A stretch of DNA of 64,000 nucleotides from Flavobacterium zepuense (GCF_007097145.1 NZ_VJVZ01000004.1:62001-126000), one strand, 5' to 3'. Positions 8,960-17,592 are shown, counted from the first letter of the stretch. Notes: generated by a model from the letters alone, not told the origin. A program made the numbers and translations.

Positions 8960-10144
8960 TTAACGCATCCTGAAAGCAATAACAAATGCCGCTACCGATA
9001 CCAGTATGCCTAACATAAAAATGTTATAGGTTATACGCAGCAGGTTGTATTTGCGGTTGAGCACTTTACCAAGATAGTAAAGGTCTCTTATAAGGGCGTT
9101 ATACAGGTAATCCCTTTCCTTCATCATATCGTTAATTGCCCACTCGTATTCTTCTAAAGGCATTTTATAAAAATTACCAAAAAACAGCAGGTTAACCTTG
9201 CGCTCCTCTATATCCTTACGGGTAAACGTACCCGTGGTAACCTTAGGCCTTGTAGACAATATAGCAAACACAATACAGGTTGTGCTAAATGCCATCATTA
9301 TAAAGGTAGGCATTATAAGGTGGGCATTAGCAGGCGCATCAAGCTTTGGTATGATACTACCCAAGGCAATAGAAATAATGATCGCATTAACCGATAGCAG
9401 TATGTTGGCCTTACTGTCGGCTATTTCGCTCAGGCGGGTATGGTTGTTAAGCGTAACCCTAAACATGGTATCAATACCACGATCTGGCCTGTCCAGCTTT
9501 TCAAGTTTCTTTTTATTCAGCTTGTCTTTAGGTACTTTTTTCTTGCCTTCTTCAAGGTCATTTATCACACCCTGCAATGCTGCAATATTGGCTTCTTTTA
9601 GGGGTTGAAGCTTTTCTTTACCATACTCGGTAAAAAAGCGGTGGTGCATCAGGAGCATCTTGCGGTTGCCTTTAGCCCACTCTAAGTCGGTAAATATCCT
9701 TTGCTGGGTTAATTTCCATTCTTCCCTTAAAAGTTCAGAAAGCAACGCATAATTATCATCGGCAAAATGCGAGCAGTCGGCATCTTTAATAATTTTTTCA
9801 AGCTGGGTTTCGGGTTCCACACCCATTTCTGTAATGCGTATAAGCTTTGCCACAGTAGCGGCCTTATCTGCCGGGTAGCCCTTTTTAAGCAGGTGCTCTT
9901 CGGCCATCTGGGCACTACGTTTTTCATGCTTCTCGGGCCCATCAATATACCCCAGGTCATGAAACCATGCAGCAAGCACAACCATTTCGGTCTCTTCCTC
10001 GCTTATACCTTCTTCTTTAGCTATAATTGCAGCGTTGTTAACCACACGCAAAGTATGGTTAAAATTATGGTATATATAATCAGGAGATAACTTATCTTTG
10101 AACAAATGAAAGGCATAGCTTTCGGCATTTTCAACAAAATTCAT
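8960..10144 (-). CDS. HD-domain phosphohydrolase fused to Pycsar-effector-like membrane domain
   Basis: 394 residues. The N-terminal HD domain (about 1-180) has His30 (NFNHTLRV), His62-Asp63 (AAWFHDLGY) and Asp121-123 (IIKDADCSHFADD), the usual metal ligands. After a Lys-rich linker (200-220) comes a C-terminal part of the Pycsar effector TM family (PycTM/DUF5706 type): MFRVTLNNHTRLSEIADSKA, then membrane segments at about 247-264, 276-296 and 371-391. In Pycsar defence, related effectors disrupt the membrane on binding cCMP or cUMP. No nucleotide cyclase gene is nearby, so a complete defence system is not shown. The gene is divergent from the phosphoesterase gene with only 26 bases between starts. 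Confidence 0.85.
   Translation of the reverse strand: MNFVENAESYAFHLFKDKLSPDYIYHNFNHTLRVVNNAAIIAKEEGISEEETEMVVLAAWFHDLGYIDGPEKHEKRSAQMAEEHLLKKGYPADKAATVAKLIRITEMGVEPETQLEKIIKDADCSHFADDNYALLSELLREEWKLTQQRIFTDLEWAKGNRKMLLMHHRFFTEYGKEKLQPLKEANIAALQGVINDLEEGKKKVPKDKLNKKKLEKLDRPDRGIDTMFRVTLNNHTRLSEIADSKANILLSVNAIIISIALGSIIPKLDAPANAHLIMPTFIMMAFSTTCIVFAILSTRPKVTTGTFTRKDIEERKVNLLFFGNFYKMPLEEYEWAINDMMKERDYLYNALIRDLYYLGKVLNRKYNLLRITYNIFMLGILVSVAAFVIAFRMR
10093..10100 (+). promoter_or_regulatory. Putative promoter of the phosphoesterase gene inside the HD gene
   Basis: TATCTTTG matches TAnnTTTG on the plus strand and lies within the first codons of the divergent HD gene, 70 bases upstream of the ATG at 10171. 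The 26-base gap between the two starts is too small for a promoter, so an overlapping one is expected. Confidence 0.45.
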
Positions 10145-10170
10145 GGGCTAAGAATTAACACCACCAATTT

Positions 10171-13100
10171 ATGAAATTCTTTTGGGTAAACTATAGTTCT
10201 GTAAGAAATATTAAACCTTTCTTATTCCTCTTAATTTTATCCGTTTTATGCTCCTGTGCAACCCACCACGCGCAGTATGGCAAAGAAGCCATTGCACCCG
10301 TGCCGGACAGCCTTATACCCGGCGCTTTTGAACACCGGTTCTTTCTTGTGGGCGATGCAGGTTATGCCACACACCCCAACTCGCAGCAGCTGCTTGCCAT
10401 AGTAAAACAAAAAATGGCTGCTGAAGGCAAAAATGCAACCCTGCTGTACCTTGGCGATAATATTTACCCGCTTGGCATGCCCGAAAAAGGCCATAAAACC
10501 CGCGAAGCATCGGAAGCATCATTATACAGCCAGCTTGACATTGCTAAAGACTTTAAGGGCAAAACCTATATGATTCCCGGTAACCACGACTGGTACCACG
10601 GATATAAAGGATTGCAGGAAGAAGCAAAACTTACCATTGAAAGGCTAAACGATAAAGATGCTTTTTTACCCCGCAAAGGCTGTGGTATTGATGATCTTGA
10701 GATTACCGATAATATTACCCTTATTACCATAGACAGCCAGTGGTTTATTGAAGACTGGGACAACTACCCTACCATAAACGACGACTGTAAAATTAAGACC
10801 CGCGATGCCATGTTCGTGGAACTGGAAAGCCTGCTGAACAAAAACCAGGACAAAACGGTAATACTTGCCCTGCACCATCCGCTTATGAGCAATGGTACCC
10901 ACGGCGGCGAGTTCTCTTTTAAAAAACAGTTTTACCCATTAAAATATAAGATACCCATGCCGGTTATAGGTTCGCTTATCAACCTGGCACGCAAGGCATC
11001 GGGTTACAGTACGCAGGACATTCAGAGCCGTGTGTACAAAACTTTAAGCAACCGCATTAAAACCCTTATACAGGATAAAACCAACGTAGTGGTAGTATCG
11101 GGCCACGACCATAACCTGCAATACCTGTTTAAAGATAACATCCACCAAATTATTAGCGGGTCGGGCTCTAAAGAAGAGGCAGCACGTGCCGCAAACCCAC
11201 AGGATTTTAGTTACGGCGGCAACGGCTATGCCACGTTGGATGTGTATAAGGACGGGCTTGCAAAAGTGACTTACTATAGCACCAAAAACGGCAAGGAAGA
11301 AAAGCTATTTGAAAAAATGATGCTGCAAAAGATTCCGCCGGTTATTAACCAGTATCCTGAGAGTTTCCCTGCTACCACAACCACATCAGTCTACACGCCG
11401 GAAATGACTAAAAAGAGTGCCGTTTACCGGTTTTTCTTCGGTACCCATTACAGCAACATATACAGCAGGCCTGTTACTGTGCCTAACATTACTATAGATA
11501 CGCTGTATGGCGGGCTTATTCCCGGCCGTGCCGGTGGCGGTCACCAAAGTAACTCACTCAGGATAGCAGATAAAGACGGTAAGGAATATGTTATGCGCGG
11601 CCTTAAAAAGAGTGCCACGCGTTTTTTACAGGCAGTAGCTTTTAAGGAGCGCTATGTGGGCAACGAATTTGAGAACACCTTTGCCGAAAGCTTCCTGCTT
11701 GATTTTTATACCACAACCCACCCCTACACCCCGTTTATTATAGACGATCTTGAGGAAACCGCCGGCATTTACCACACCAACCCTGAGTTGTTTTACATAC
11801 CAAAACAAAACCCGCTTAAAGAGGGTAACGAACGTTTTGGCGATGAACTTTATATGGTAGAAGAGCGCCCTATAGACGAGTTTAAAGATATGGCAAGCTT
11901 TGGTAAACCTGACGGTATAGACGGCACCGATGATGTGTATGAAAACCTGCGCAAGGATGCTAAATACAAGATGGATGAACGCGCTTATATTAAAGTGCGG
12001 TTGTTTGATATGCTTATAGGCGACTGGGACCGACACGGCGACCAATGGCGCTGGGCACGCTACAAAGAAAAAGACAGTGTGGTGTACCGCCCTATCCCCC
12101 GCGACCGCGACCAGGCATTCCCTAAGTACGATGGGGCTTTGCTTTCTATATTAATGAACATTCCCGCCCTGCGCCACATGCACACGTACAGGGCCGATGA
12201 ACGCAATATAAAATGGCTTAACCGTGAGCCCTACCCACAGGACCTTGCCCTGATAACCAAATCGGGCGAAAACGTATGGCTGGAAGAAGCTAAAGCATTA
12301 CGGGAAGCCCTTACCGATGAAGCCATAGATAAGGCATTTGCCGCCCTGCCGCCGGAAGTTCAGGATGAAACATCAGAAGATATTAAAGCTAAAATGAAGG
12401 CAAGGCGTGCCAAACTGGAGGAGTTTGCCTTAGATTACAGGAAAGTGCTATTACGAACCGTATTGATAGTTGGTACCGATAAAAAAGAGCGCTTTGAAAT
12501 AACCCGCCTGCCTAAGGGTGATACCGAAGTTAAGGTGTACCGCGTTAAAAAGGGTGAAGAAACACTGGTACAATCGCAAATATACAACCGTAAAAAAACC
12601 AAGGAGATATGGATTTACGGCCTTGATGACGATGATGTTTTTGAAGTAAAAGGCAAGGCTGATAAAGCCATTATGGTTCGCCTTATTGGCGGGCAAAATA
12701 ACGACACCTACGCTATTGAAGAGGGTAAAAAAGTAAAAATATACGATTTTAAAAGCAAGGAGAATACTTATAACAATCCCGGTAAAGCAAGCCTTAAACT
12801 TACCGATGATTACGAAACCAACAGCTACTATCCCGAAAAACCGGCGTATAATGTTGTTGCAGGATACCCGTCTATAGGGGGTAACCCCGATGACGGACTT
12901 AAAGTGGGTGTACTTGTAAACTATACCGTTAACAATTTTAACCGCAGGCCGTTTTCGCAAAAACACAGCCTTAAGGTAAACGGCTATACCGCAACCGAAG
13001 GTTTTGACTTTGCCTACCGCGGCACGTTTATGAATGTGGCCAGCCGCTGGAACTTTGCTTTAGATGCGCGCTATACCAGCCCTAACTTTAGTATTAATTA

Positions 13101-13896
13101 TTTTGGGTTGGGCAACACCACACCAAACTTTGATAAAGACCTGGGCATGAACTACAACCGCGTAAAGCTGCAACTTTTTAGCATTAGCCCGTCGTTTTTT
13201 AGCGAAAGCAGGAACGGCAGCTTTTTAGAATTTAAGGCCCCGTTTGAAACTATTGAGGTAGATGGCACCAATAACCGTTTAGTAAATGAGCCAGGGGCTA
13301 TACCTGCCCGACTGTTTGAGCACAGGCAGTACGGCGGCGTACAGGGTTTGTACAGTTTTTCTAATTATGATAATGCATCATTGCCGGCATTAGGCATGGC
13401 TTTTCACCTGTCATTGGGCTGGAAAACCAGCCTTGATGAAATTAAGCGCAATTTTGCCCACATGGAAACGGGTATCAATTTTGTACACAAACTGGTGCCT
13501 GATGAGTCGCTTGTGTTTTCATCTACCGTTAAGGTAAAAATGATCTTTAACAACAACTACGAGTTTTACCAGGGGGCAACCCTGGGTGGCGATACCGATT
13601 TGCGCGGGTACAGGCGCGAGCGCTTTACCGGCAGGCAGTCGGCGTATCACAGTAACGACCTGAGATATACACTGGGCAAGGTAAAAAACAGCTTTTTACC
13701 CATGACGTATGGTATACTGGGCGGCTACGATTACGGCCGCATTTGGCTGGATGGCGAATCAAGCGATAAGTGGCATCAAAGTGTAGGTGGTGGCCTGTGG
13801 CTAAGCGCTGTGGAAGCCTTAACCGCAAGGGTAACCTACTTTAAAGGATCGGATGAGAGGGGGCGTATTGCCTTTGGGGTATCGTTTGGACTATAA
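10171..13896 (+). CDS. Giant lipoprotein: metallophosphoesterase, kinase-like middle, C-terminal beta-barrel
   Basis: 1241 residues. A lipobox (LSVLCSC, Cys29) is followed by a calcineurin-like phosphoesterase domain at about 55-380 with GDAGY, LGDNIYP, GNHDWYHG, LALHHPLMS and SGHDHN, the full metal-ligand set. Residues about 445-665 are unlike a phosphoesterase: GRAGGGHQSNSLRI, then EYVMRGLKK, and LIGDWDRHGDQWRW followed by PRDRDQAF, reminiscent of HipA/PI3K/FAM20-type atypical kinases. Residues about 890-1241 look like an Omp85/surface-antigen barrel ending in FGVSFGL. It is predicted to be outer-membrane. Substrates are unknown. Its stop overlaps the convergent next gene by 6 bases. Confidence 0.85.
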   Translation: MKFFWVNYSSVRNIKPFLFLLILSVLCSCATHHAQYGKEAIAPVPDSLIPGAFEHRFFLVGDAGYATHPNSQQLLAIVKQKMAAEGKNATLLYLGDNIYPLGMPEKGHKTREASEASLYSQLDIAKDFKGKTYMIPGNHDWYHGYKGLQEEAKLTIERLNDKDAFLPRKGCGIDDLEITDNITLITIDSQWFIEDWDNYPTINDDCKIKTRDAMFVELESLLNKNQDKTVILALHHPLMSNGTHGGEFSFKKQFYPLKYKIPMPVIGSLINLARKASGYSTQDIQSRVYKTLSNRIKTLIQDKTNVVVVSGHDHNLQYLFKDNIHQIISGSGSKEEAARAANPQDFSYGGNGYATLDVYKDGLAKVTYYSTKNGKEEKLFEKMMLQKIPPVINQYPESFPATTTTSVYTPEMTKKSAVYRFFFGTHYSNIYSRPVTVPNITIDTLYGGLIPGRAGGGHQSNSLRIADKDGKEYVMRGLKKSATRFLQAVAFKERYVGNEFENTFAESFLLDFYTTTHPYTPFIIDDLEETAGIYHTNPELFYIPKQNPLKEGNERFGDELYMVEERPIDEFKDMASFGKPDGIDGTDDVYENLRKDAKYKMDERAYIKVRLFDMLIGDWDRHGDQWRWARYKEKDSVVYRPIPRDRDQAFPKYDGALLSILMNIPALRHMHTYRADERNIKWLNREPYPQDLALITKSGENVWLEEAKALREALTDEAIDKAFAALPPEVQDETSEDIKAKMKARRAKLEEFALDYRKVLLRTVLIVGTDKKERFEITRLPKGDTEVKVYRVKKGEETLVQSQIYNRKKTKEIWIYGLDDDDVFEVKGKADKAIMVRLIGGQNNDTYAIEEGKKVKIYDFKSKENTYNNPGKASLKLTDDYETNSYYPEKPAYNVVAGYPSIGGNPDDGLKVGVLVNYTVNNFNRRPFSQKHSLKVNGYTATEGFDFAYRGTFMNVASRWNFALDARYTSPNFSINYFGLGNTTPNFDKDLGMNYNRVKLQLFSISPSFFSESRNGSFLEFKAPFETIEVDGTNNRLVNEPGAIPARLFEHRQYGGVQGLYSFSNYDNASLPALGMAFHLSLGWKTSLDEIKRNFAHMETGINFVHKLVPDESLVFSSTVKVKMIFNNNYEFYQGATLGGDTDLRGYRRERFTGRQSAYHSNDLRYTLGKVKNSFLPMTYGILGGYDYGRIWLDGESSDKWHQSVGGGLWLSAVEALTARVTYFKGSDERGRIAFGVSFGL

Positions 13897-14733
13897 TTCG
13901 GATAGTTTTATACTGTACAGTTTCTTACCCTCCTTACCATCTTTTTCATCGGCAATATAAAGGTTATCATTGTCTTTAAAACAAATAGCCTCTTTTTGAG
14001 AGTAATGGTTAAGGTTGAGTTGCTTCATATCGCAACCTGCAAAATTATCAGTACCAAAGTTAGTAAGCAGCCAAATTTTATCACCACTAAGCAAAACAAC
14101 TTTAGTGCCGTCGGGACTAATATCGGCGCTTGTAAGTGCGCAGGTGTGGTAGTCACCACAGGTTTTTATTGTGCCTAAAAGTTTAGCCGCATGATTGCCC
14201 GCTTTGTTGGGTACACGGTAAACGCTCACGGTGCCGTCAAAACCTTTGCTGCGGTTTTTTGTAAACAGGTAAAAGTTACCGTTCTGCACAAAAAACGATT
14301 CTACATCATAAATCCATTCTGACTTTTTAGGAGGAAACGCCTTTTGTTCCGAGTAATAAAATGTAATTTTATCTGCAGCGGTACCTAAATTACCGGCAGC
14401 CAGCTTATAAATAGCAAGATCCTTACGGTCGTTATTGTTATTTCCAAAATCGCCTATGTAAATGTTACCCTCTTTATCGGCAGCCATATCTTCCCAGTCG
14501 GTATTGGTGGCATTGGTAATGGTTACTTCTTTTGCTACGCTGCCATCATCGGCAATTTTATAGATTTTATTGTCGTTGCCGCTGTCTTCTAACGCCCATA
14601 GTTCGCCGTTAATGTATTCCATGCCTGAGACTTCTTTCAGGCTAAGTGAGGCAATTTCTTTAAGTTTTGTGGGCTCAGAAGATGAGCATGAAAGTAAGAG
14701 TATGGTAGCAGGTAATAAATAACTGAATTTCAT
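13891..14733 (-). CDS. Beta-propeller lipoprotein
   Basis: 280 residues with a lipobox at Cys16 (ATILLLSC). The body has repeated short strands of propeller type (GNIYIGDFGNNNNDRKDLAIYKL, ADISPDGTKVVLLSGDKIWLL, and a final DNLYIADEKDGKEGKKLYSI). The order of loops resembles SMP-30/NHL-like or phytase-like secreted propellers, but I see no diagnostic active site. Likely on the outer membrane. It converges on the giant phosphoesterase gene with a 6-base overlap of stop regions. Its transcription start should lie just right of 14733, next to the predicted sRNA. Confidence 0.7.
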   Translation of the reverse strand: MKFSYLLPATILLLSCSSSEPTKLKEIASLSLKEVSGMEYINGELWALEDSGNDNKIYKIADDGSVAKEVTITNATNTDWEDMAADKEGNIYIGDFGNNNNDRKDLAIYKLAAGNLGTAADKITFYYSEQKAFPPKKSEWIYDVESFFVQNGNFYLFTKNRSKGFDGTVSVYRVPNKAGNHAAKLLGTIKTCGDYHTCALTSADISPDGTKVVLLSGDKIWLLTNFGTDNFAGCDMKQLNLNHYSQKEAICFKDNDNLYIADEKDGKEGKKLYSIKLSEL

Positions 14734-14851
14734 TTGTAGGTATTTTTTGTAAAATTACTACACAAAGTAACAGCAACGCTAAACTTTATATTGTATTTAA
14801 GATTATAACGTTACTTTATGCTTCTTATTGGAGCAAACTACCAACATGCAT

Positions 14852-14881
14852 CAAAAAAAACCATCGGTAATCCCGATGGTT
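14852..14881 (-). terminator. Terminator of the predicted sRNA
   Basis: On the minus strand AACCATCGG, loop of 5, CCGATGGTT, followed directly by a run of T (AAAAAAAA on the plus strand). No minus-strand coding gene lies immediately upstream, so it points to a non-coding transcript. Confidence 0.8.
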
Positions 14882-15000
14882 CTCCACTACTAAAAAAATC
14901 AAAGTACTAAAAAAGTGTTATGCCATACTGATTAAGTATATATGTTTATGTGCCCGCGTACTGATTAACGGTGTATTAAACTGCACTAACAATCATTTAT
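14852..15000 (-). ncRNA. Predicted small RNA of about 150 nt
   Basis: No protein-sized ORF fits here, yet the minus strand carries a complete transcription unit. It has a TTG -33 element, exactly 19 bases, a TATGTTTG -7 box, then about 145-150 bases and a hairpin with a T-run. The body contains the 10-base sequence TTAATCAGTA twice, 33 bases apart (14926-14935 and 14959-14968), which could be a repeated pairing seed. The outer parts can pair weakly (AGTG/CACT, ATAC/GTAT). The family is not recognised; 6S-Flavo or another known RNA is possible. Confidence 0.6.
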
Positions 15001-15005
15001 TAAAA

Positions 15006-15035
15006 CAAACATAGTTATGTTTTAAATAAAAACAA
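15006..15035 (-). promoter_or_regulatory. Complete -33/-7 promoter of the predicted sRNA
   Basis: Reading the minus strand: TTG at 15035-15033, 19 bases, then TATGTTTG at 15013-15006. This is the same element set and exact spacing seen in front of the tRNA-Met gene at 57127-57156, which serves as an internal control. Confidence 0.65.
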
Positions 15036-15143
15036 TGCGAAATGCTAAAAAAACGTTAAAATACACTTTTTACAGGACAATCTGCATATAGAACATGCTG
15101 TTAATCATGCGTTAATTGTAAACGGATTGCCGCAACCTATTGG

Positions 15144-15151
15144 TAACTTTA
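15144..15151 (+). promoter_or_regulatory. TAACTTTA promoter-like box
   Basis: TAACTTTA followed by TAATATA, 18 bases before the ATG at 15170. Near-identical boxes precede several other small or stress-like genes (17703, 31463, and on the minus strand 35682 and 36328). It may be a variant -7 box or the site of an alternative sigma factor. Confidence 0.45.
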
Positions 15152-15169
15152 TAATATAAAACCGCAAAC

Positions 15170-15520
15170 ATGAAAAAGACATCGTATTTAAAAGCTGCAT
15201 TTTTTGGTATCCTTATCCCTGCCCTGCTTATTGCGTGTAACGAAAAAGATGAGCGCAAAGAGCTGGAGGCCCGCGAGGAAGCAAAAATAGGTAAGGTGTT
15301 TAACCCGGCCATACAGGGAAATGAACACGAAAACCAAACGAACCAGTTCCCATCCAGCCGAAATAAAAACGATTATAGTACAGCCGAACCTGCTGTGCCG
15401 GCAGGCGCAGATACGGCTGCTGCCCCAACTACTAACCCGGATAAGCCAAAAACAAACAGTGCTAATGCTACCACGCCTACACCTACGAGTGCTACAAGTG
15501 CAAAGCCTACAAAAGAATAG
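15170..15520 (+). CDS. Small lipoprotein with Pro/Thr/Ala-rich tail
   Basis: 116 residues. The signal sequence (MKKTSYLKAAFFGILIPALL) ends in a lipobox at Cys23 (LLIAC). Then a short charged segment (EKDERKELEAREEAKIGKVF) and a disordered tail rich in Pro, Thr, Ala, Asn and Ser. No enzymatic motif is present and the function is unknown. It is the first gene of a likely operon with the DUF892 gene (3 bases downstream) and the SDR gene, preceded by a TAACTTTA box. A role in envelope stress is a guess from context. Confidence 0.7.
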   Translation: MKKTSYLKAAFFGILIPALLIACNEKDERKELEAREEAKIGKVFNPAIQGNEHENQTNQFPSSRNKNDYSTAEPAVPAGADTAAAPTTNPDKPKTNSANATTPTPTSATSAKPTKE

Positions 15521-15523
15521 GTT

Positions 15524-16054
15524 ATGCTTGCAAACACCGTAAAAGAAGAATATAGCGAAGCGCGCGAACTGAGAGGCCTGTTTGAAAAACAGCTTAAGGA
15601 ATTGTATTGGGCTGAAGGCATTATGGCCGATATGCTTGCCGATGTAGTTGCAGAGGCATCAAGCAAAGACCTCGTGGCATTGCTGGAAAACCATTTGGAC
15701 GAGACCAACCACCATATTGTAAGGCTGGAGCGGATATTTGAGTCGATTGGCATTCCTGCCGAAGAGTTGCCTTATGAAGCCGTAAGCTGCCTTATAAAAG
15801 AAGCTGAAAGCTTTATTGATAACTCCATGCAGGGCGTTGTGCGCGATGCGGGCCTTATAGCGGTACTGCAAAAAATAAAGCATTACGAGATTGCCTGCTA
15901 CGGCACCATGAGGGCATACGCCCTGGCACTGCGCGAAGAGGATGTTGTTGTGTTGCTTGAGCAGACGCTTGAAGAAGAGAAAGGCGCCGATTTGCTGATG
16001 TCGGCCATTGCGGAGTCGCATATTAATATTGAAGCCGCCGATAAAGAAATATAA
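15524..16054 (+). CDS. DUF892 (YciE/YciF-like) ferritin-like protein
   Basis: 176 residues, all-helical and soluble. The pattern matches the DUF892/YciF family: LRGLFEKQLKELYWAEGIM at the start, LLENHLDETNHHIVRLERIF in helix 2, KHYEIACYGTM in helix 3 and LLEQTLEEEKGAD in helix 4. These provide Glu/His pairs arranged as in ferritin-like di-metal four-helix bundles. In other bacteria the family is linked to general stress response. It sits between a lipoprotein and an SDR gene on the same strand with tiny gaps, the usual kind of stress cluster. Confidence 0.88.
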   Translation: MLANTVKEEYSEARELRGLFEKQLKELYWAEGIMADMLADVVAEASSKDLVALLENHLDETNHHIVRLERIFESIGIPAEELPYEAVSCLIKEAESFIDNSMQGVVRDAGLIAVLQKIKHYEIACYGTMRAYALALREEDVVVLLEQTLEEEKGADLLMSAIAESHINIEAADKEI

Positions 16055-16070
16055 ATTAAAAAGAAGAATT

Positions 16071-16928
16071 ATGTCTAAACCAACTGAATTGCCTGCACAA
16101 AAACAGAACGATCAGCCGGGTGACGAATATAAAATGCACCCTGAGCCGGAGGTTATACGCCCCGGTTACAAGGGCAGCGACAAACTTAAAGGTAAAATAG
16201 CCCTTATTACAGGTGGCGACAGCGGTATAGGCCGAAGCGCAGCTGTACACTTTGCCCGCGAGGGCGCCAGTGTAGCCATTGTGTATTTAGATGAACATAA
16301 AGATGCCGAAGCCACCAAAGCCCTTGTAGAAAAAGAAGGCCAAAAATGCCTGCTGATAAGCGGCGACCTAAAGGACGAAGGCTTCTGTAAAGATGCGGTA
16401 GTCCAAACTGTGAACGAGCTGGGCGGACTAAACATTGTGGTTAACAACGCCGCGGTACAGTTTCCGCAAACTGAATTTAAGGATATTACCGGCAGCCAGG
16501 TTCGCGAAACGTTTGAGACTAACATACTGCCGTTTTTTTATATTACGCGCGAGGCTCTTAACCATTTAAAAAAAGGCGACAGCATTATTAATACCACATC
16601 GGTAACGGCATACAGGGGCAGCGAGCACCTTATAGATTACAGCAGCACCAAAGGGGCAATCGTGTCTTTTACGCGTTCTACCTCAGCCATGCTGGCCGAA
16701 AAAGGCATCCGTGTAAACGGTGTGGCGCCGGGCCCAATATGGACACCGCTTATACCGGCAAGTTTCCGACCACAGGATGTGGCTAAATTTGGGCAGGACA
16801 CCCCAATGAAACGCCCCGGCCAACCCAGCGAAGTAGGCCCTGCTTATGTGTTCCTTGCCAGCGAAGATGCATCATACATTACCGGGCAGGTACTGCATGT
16901 AAACGGCGGGGAAATGACGGGGGGATAA
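16071..16928 (+). CDS. SDR family oxidoreductase (YghA/GsiB-associated type)
   Basis: 285 residues from the ATG at 16071 (MSKPTELPAQ); an upstream in-frame start would overlap the DUF892 gene. A 40-residue N-terminal extension (DEYKMHPEPEVIRPGYKGSD) precedes a classical short-chain dehydrogenase domain: TGGDSGIGR for NAD(P) binding, NNAAVQFP, the catalytic Ser in NTTSVTAYRGS and the YxxxK pair in DYSSTKG. The C-terminus (SYITGQVLHVNGGEMTGG) is typical. This long-N-terminus subgroup is often found with general stress genes. The substrate cannot be told. Confidence 0.92.
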   Translation: MSKPTELPAQKQNDQPGDEYKMHPEPEVIRPGYKGSDKLKGKIALITGGDSGIGRSAAVHFAREGASVAIVYLDEHKDAEATKALVEKEGQKCLLISGDLKDEGFCKDAVVQTVNELGGLNIVVNNAAVQFPQTEFKDITGSQVRETFETNILPFFYITREALNHLKKGDSIINTTSVTAYRGSEHLIDYSSTKGAIVSFTRSTSAMLAEKGIRVNGVAPGPIWTPLIPASFRPQDVAKFGQDTPMKRPGQPSEVGPAYVFLASEDASYITGQVLHVNGGEMTGG

Positions 16929-16984
16929 TTTTTAGTTAACGGTTGACAGTTTTCAGTTTACAGAAAGAACAGGCAACAGGCAAA

Positions 16985-17145
16985 ATTCTAAATTACAAAT
17001 TGCAAATCTCAAACAAGAAGAAATTCCAAATGAGGAAAAATTCCAAGTTCCAAATTACAAATCTCAAACAAGGAGAAATTCAAAATGAGGAAAAATTCCA
17101 AGCTCCAAATTACAAATTTCAAACAAGGAAAAGTTTAAAATTATA
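16985..17145. repeat. Imperfect tandem repeat, about 55-62 bp, in a gene gap
   Basis: Two and a half copies of an AT-rich unit begin near 16990, 17052 and 17107. Each contains AAATTACAAAT followed by TCAAACAAG, and the first two continue with GAGGAAAAATTCCAAG. Unit lengths drift and there are no uniform spacers, so it is not CRISPR. Similar wording recurs at 26075-26150. The rest of the gap 16929-17225 shows nothing else. Confidence 0.7.
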
Positions 17146-17225
17146 AATCAAACAGAGGAAATTCTCAATACTAAAGTATAATATCTCAATACACAAATAA
17201 TATTAATTAATAAAATTTAGAAATC

Positions 17226-17570
17226 ATGGAAAATAATCAGAACGACCACAATGACAATATCATAAGGCCAAATACCAATAACACTAACAGTGTTGTAAGG
17301 CCTGCCGAGGATATTAACAGGGCACATAATGAAAACAGGAGGGTTCAGGGTGACCTTGACTTAACTCCGTTTGACCTGCCGTATGAAGACCCGGCTGTTA
17401 CCAACCCGGAAGAACTGGCATCGTTTCCTAAGCCGGCCGAGATCGTGAGCCAGCAGGACATTGATAATGAGAACGAAACGCATTTAATTAATACTAAAAG
17501 ATCGCCCGTAAGGGAAGGCAGGAATATTATCAGTACTGATAATAACCCCAACCGCGACGGTTTTATGTAG
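17226..17570 (+). CDS. Small hydrophilic protein, ELASFPK family (member 1)
   Basis: 114 residues, no signal or membrane segment. It is Asn/Asp/Glu/Arg-rich and probably disordered at the N-terminus (ENNQNDHNDNIIRPNTNN). The C-terminal 60 residues share a clear motif set with the protein encoded at 17732: LPYEDPAVTNPEELASFPK, an ETHL segment, then RSPVREGRNI and a TDNNPNRDGF ending. I recognise no described family. It lies just downstream of the DUF892/SDR stress operon and ends in its own terminator. Confidence 0.7.
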   Translation: MENNQNDHNDNIIRPNTNNTNSVVRPAEDINRAHNENRRVQGDLDLTPFDLPYEDPAVTNPEELASFPKPAEIVSQQDIDNENETHLINTKRSPVREGRNIISTDNNPNRDGFM

Positions 17571-17592
17571 AATTTTAAGCCATAAATATTGT

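Noticed and set aside
12451..12966. 171-codon minus-strand ORF inside the giant phosphoesterase gene
   Set aside because: It is a shadow frame without start signals; the plus-strand protein is continuous and has recognisable domains at both ends.
8960..14733. Complete Pycsar or CBASS defence operon
   Set aside because: Only the effector-like membrane domain is present; there is no nucleotide cyclase, and the neighbours are a giant phosphoesterase and a GAF protein.
16985..17145. Possible CRISPR array
   Set aside because: Repeats are imperfect, of drifting length, directly adjoining and without unique spacers; no cas genes are present.
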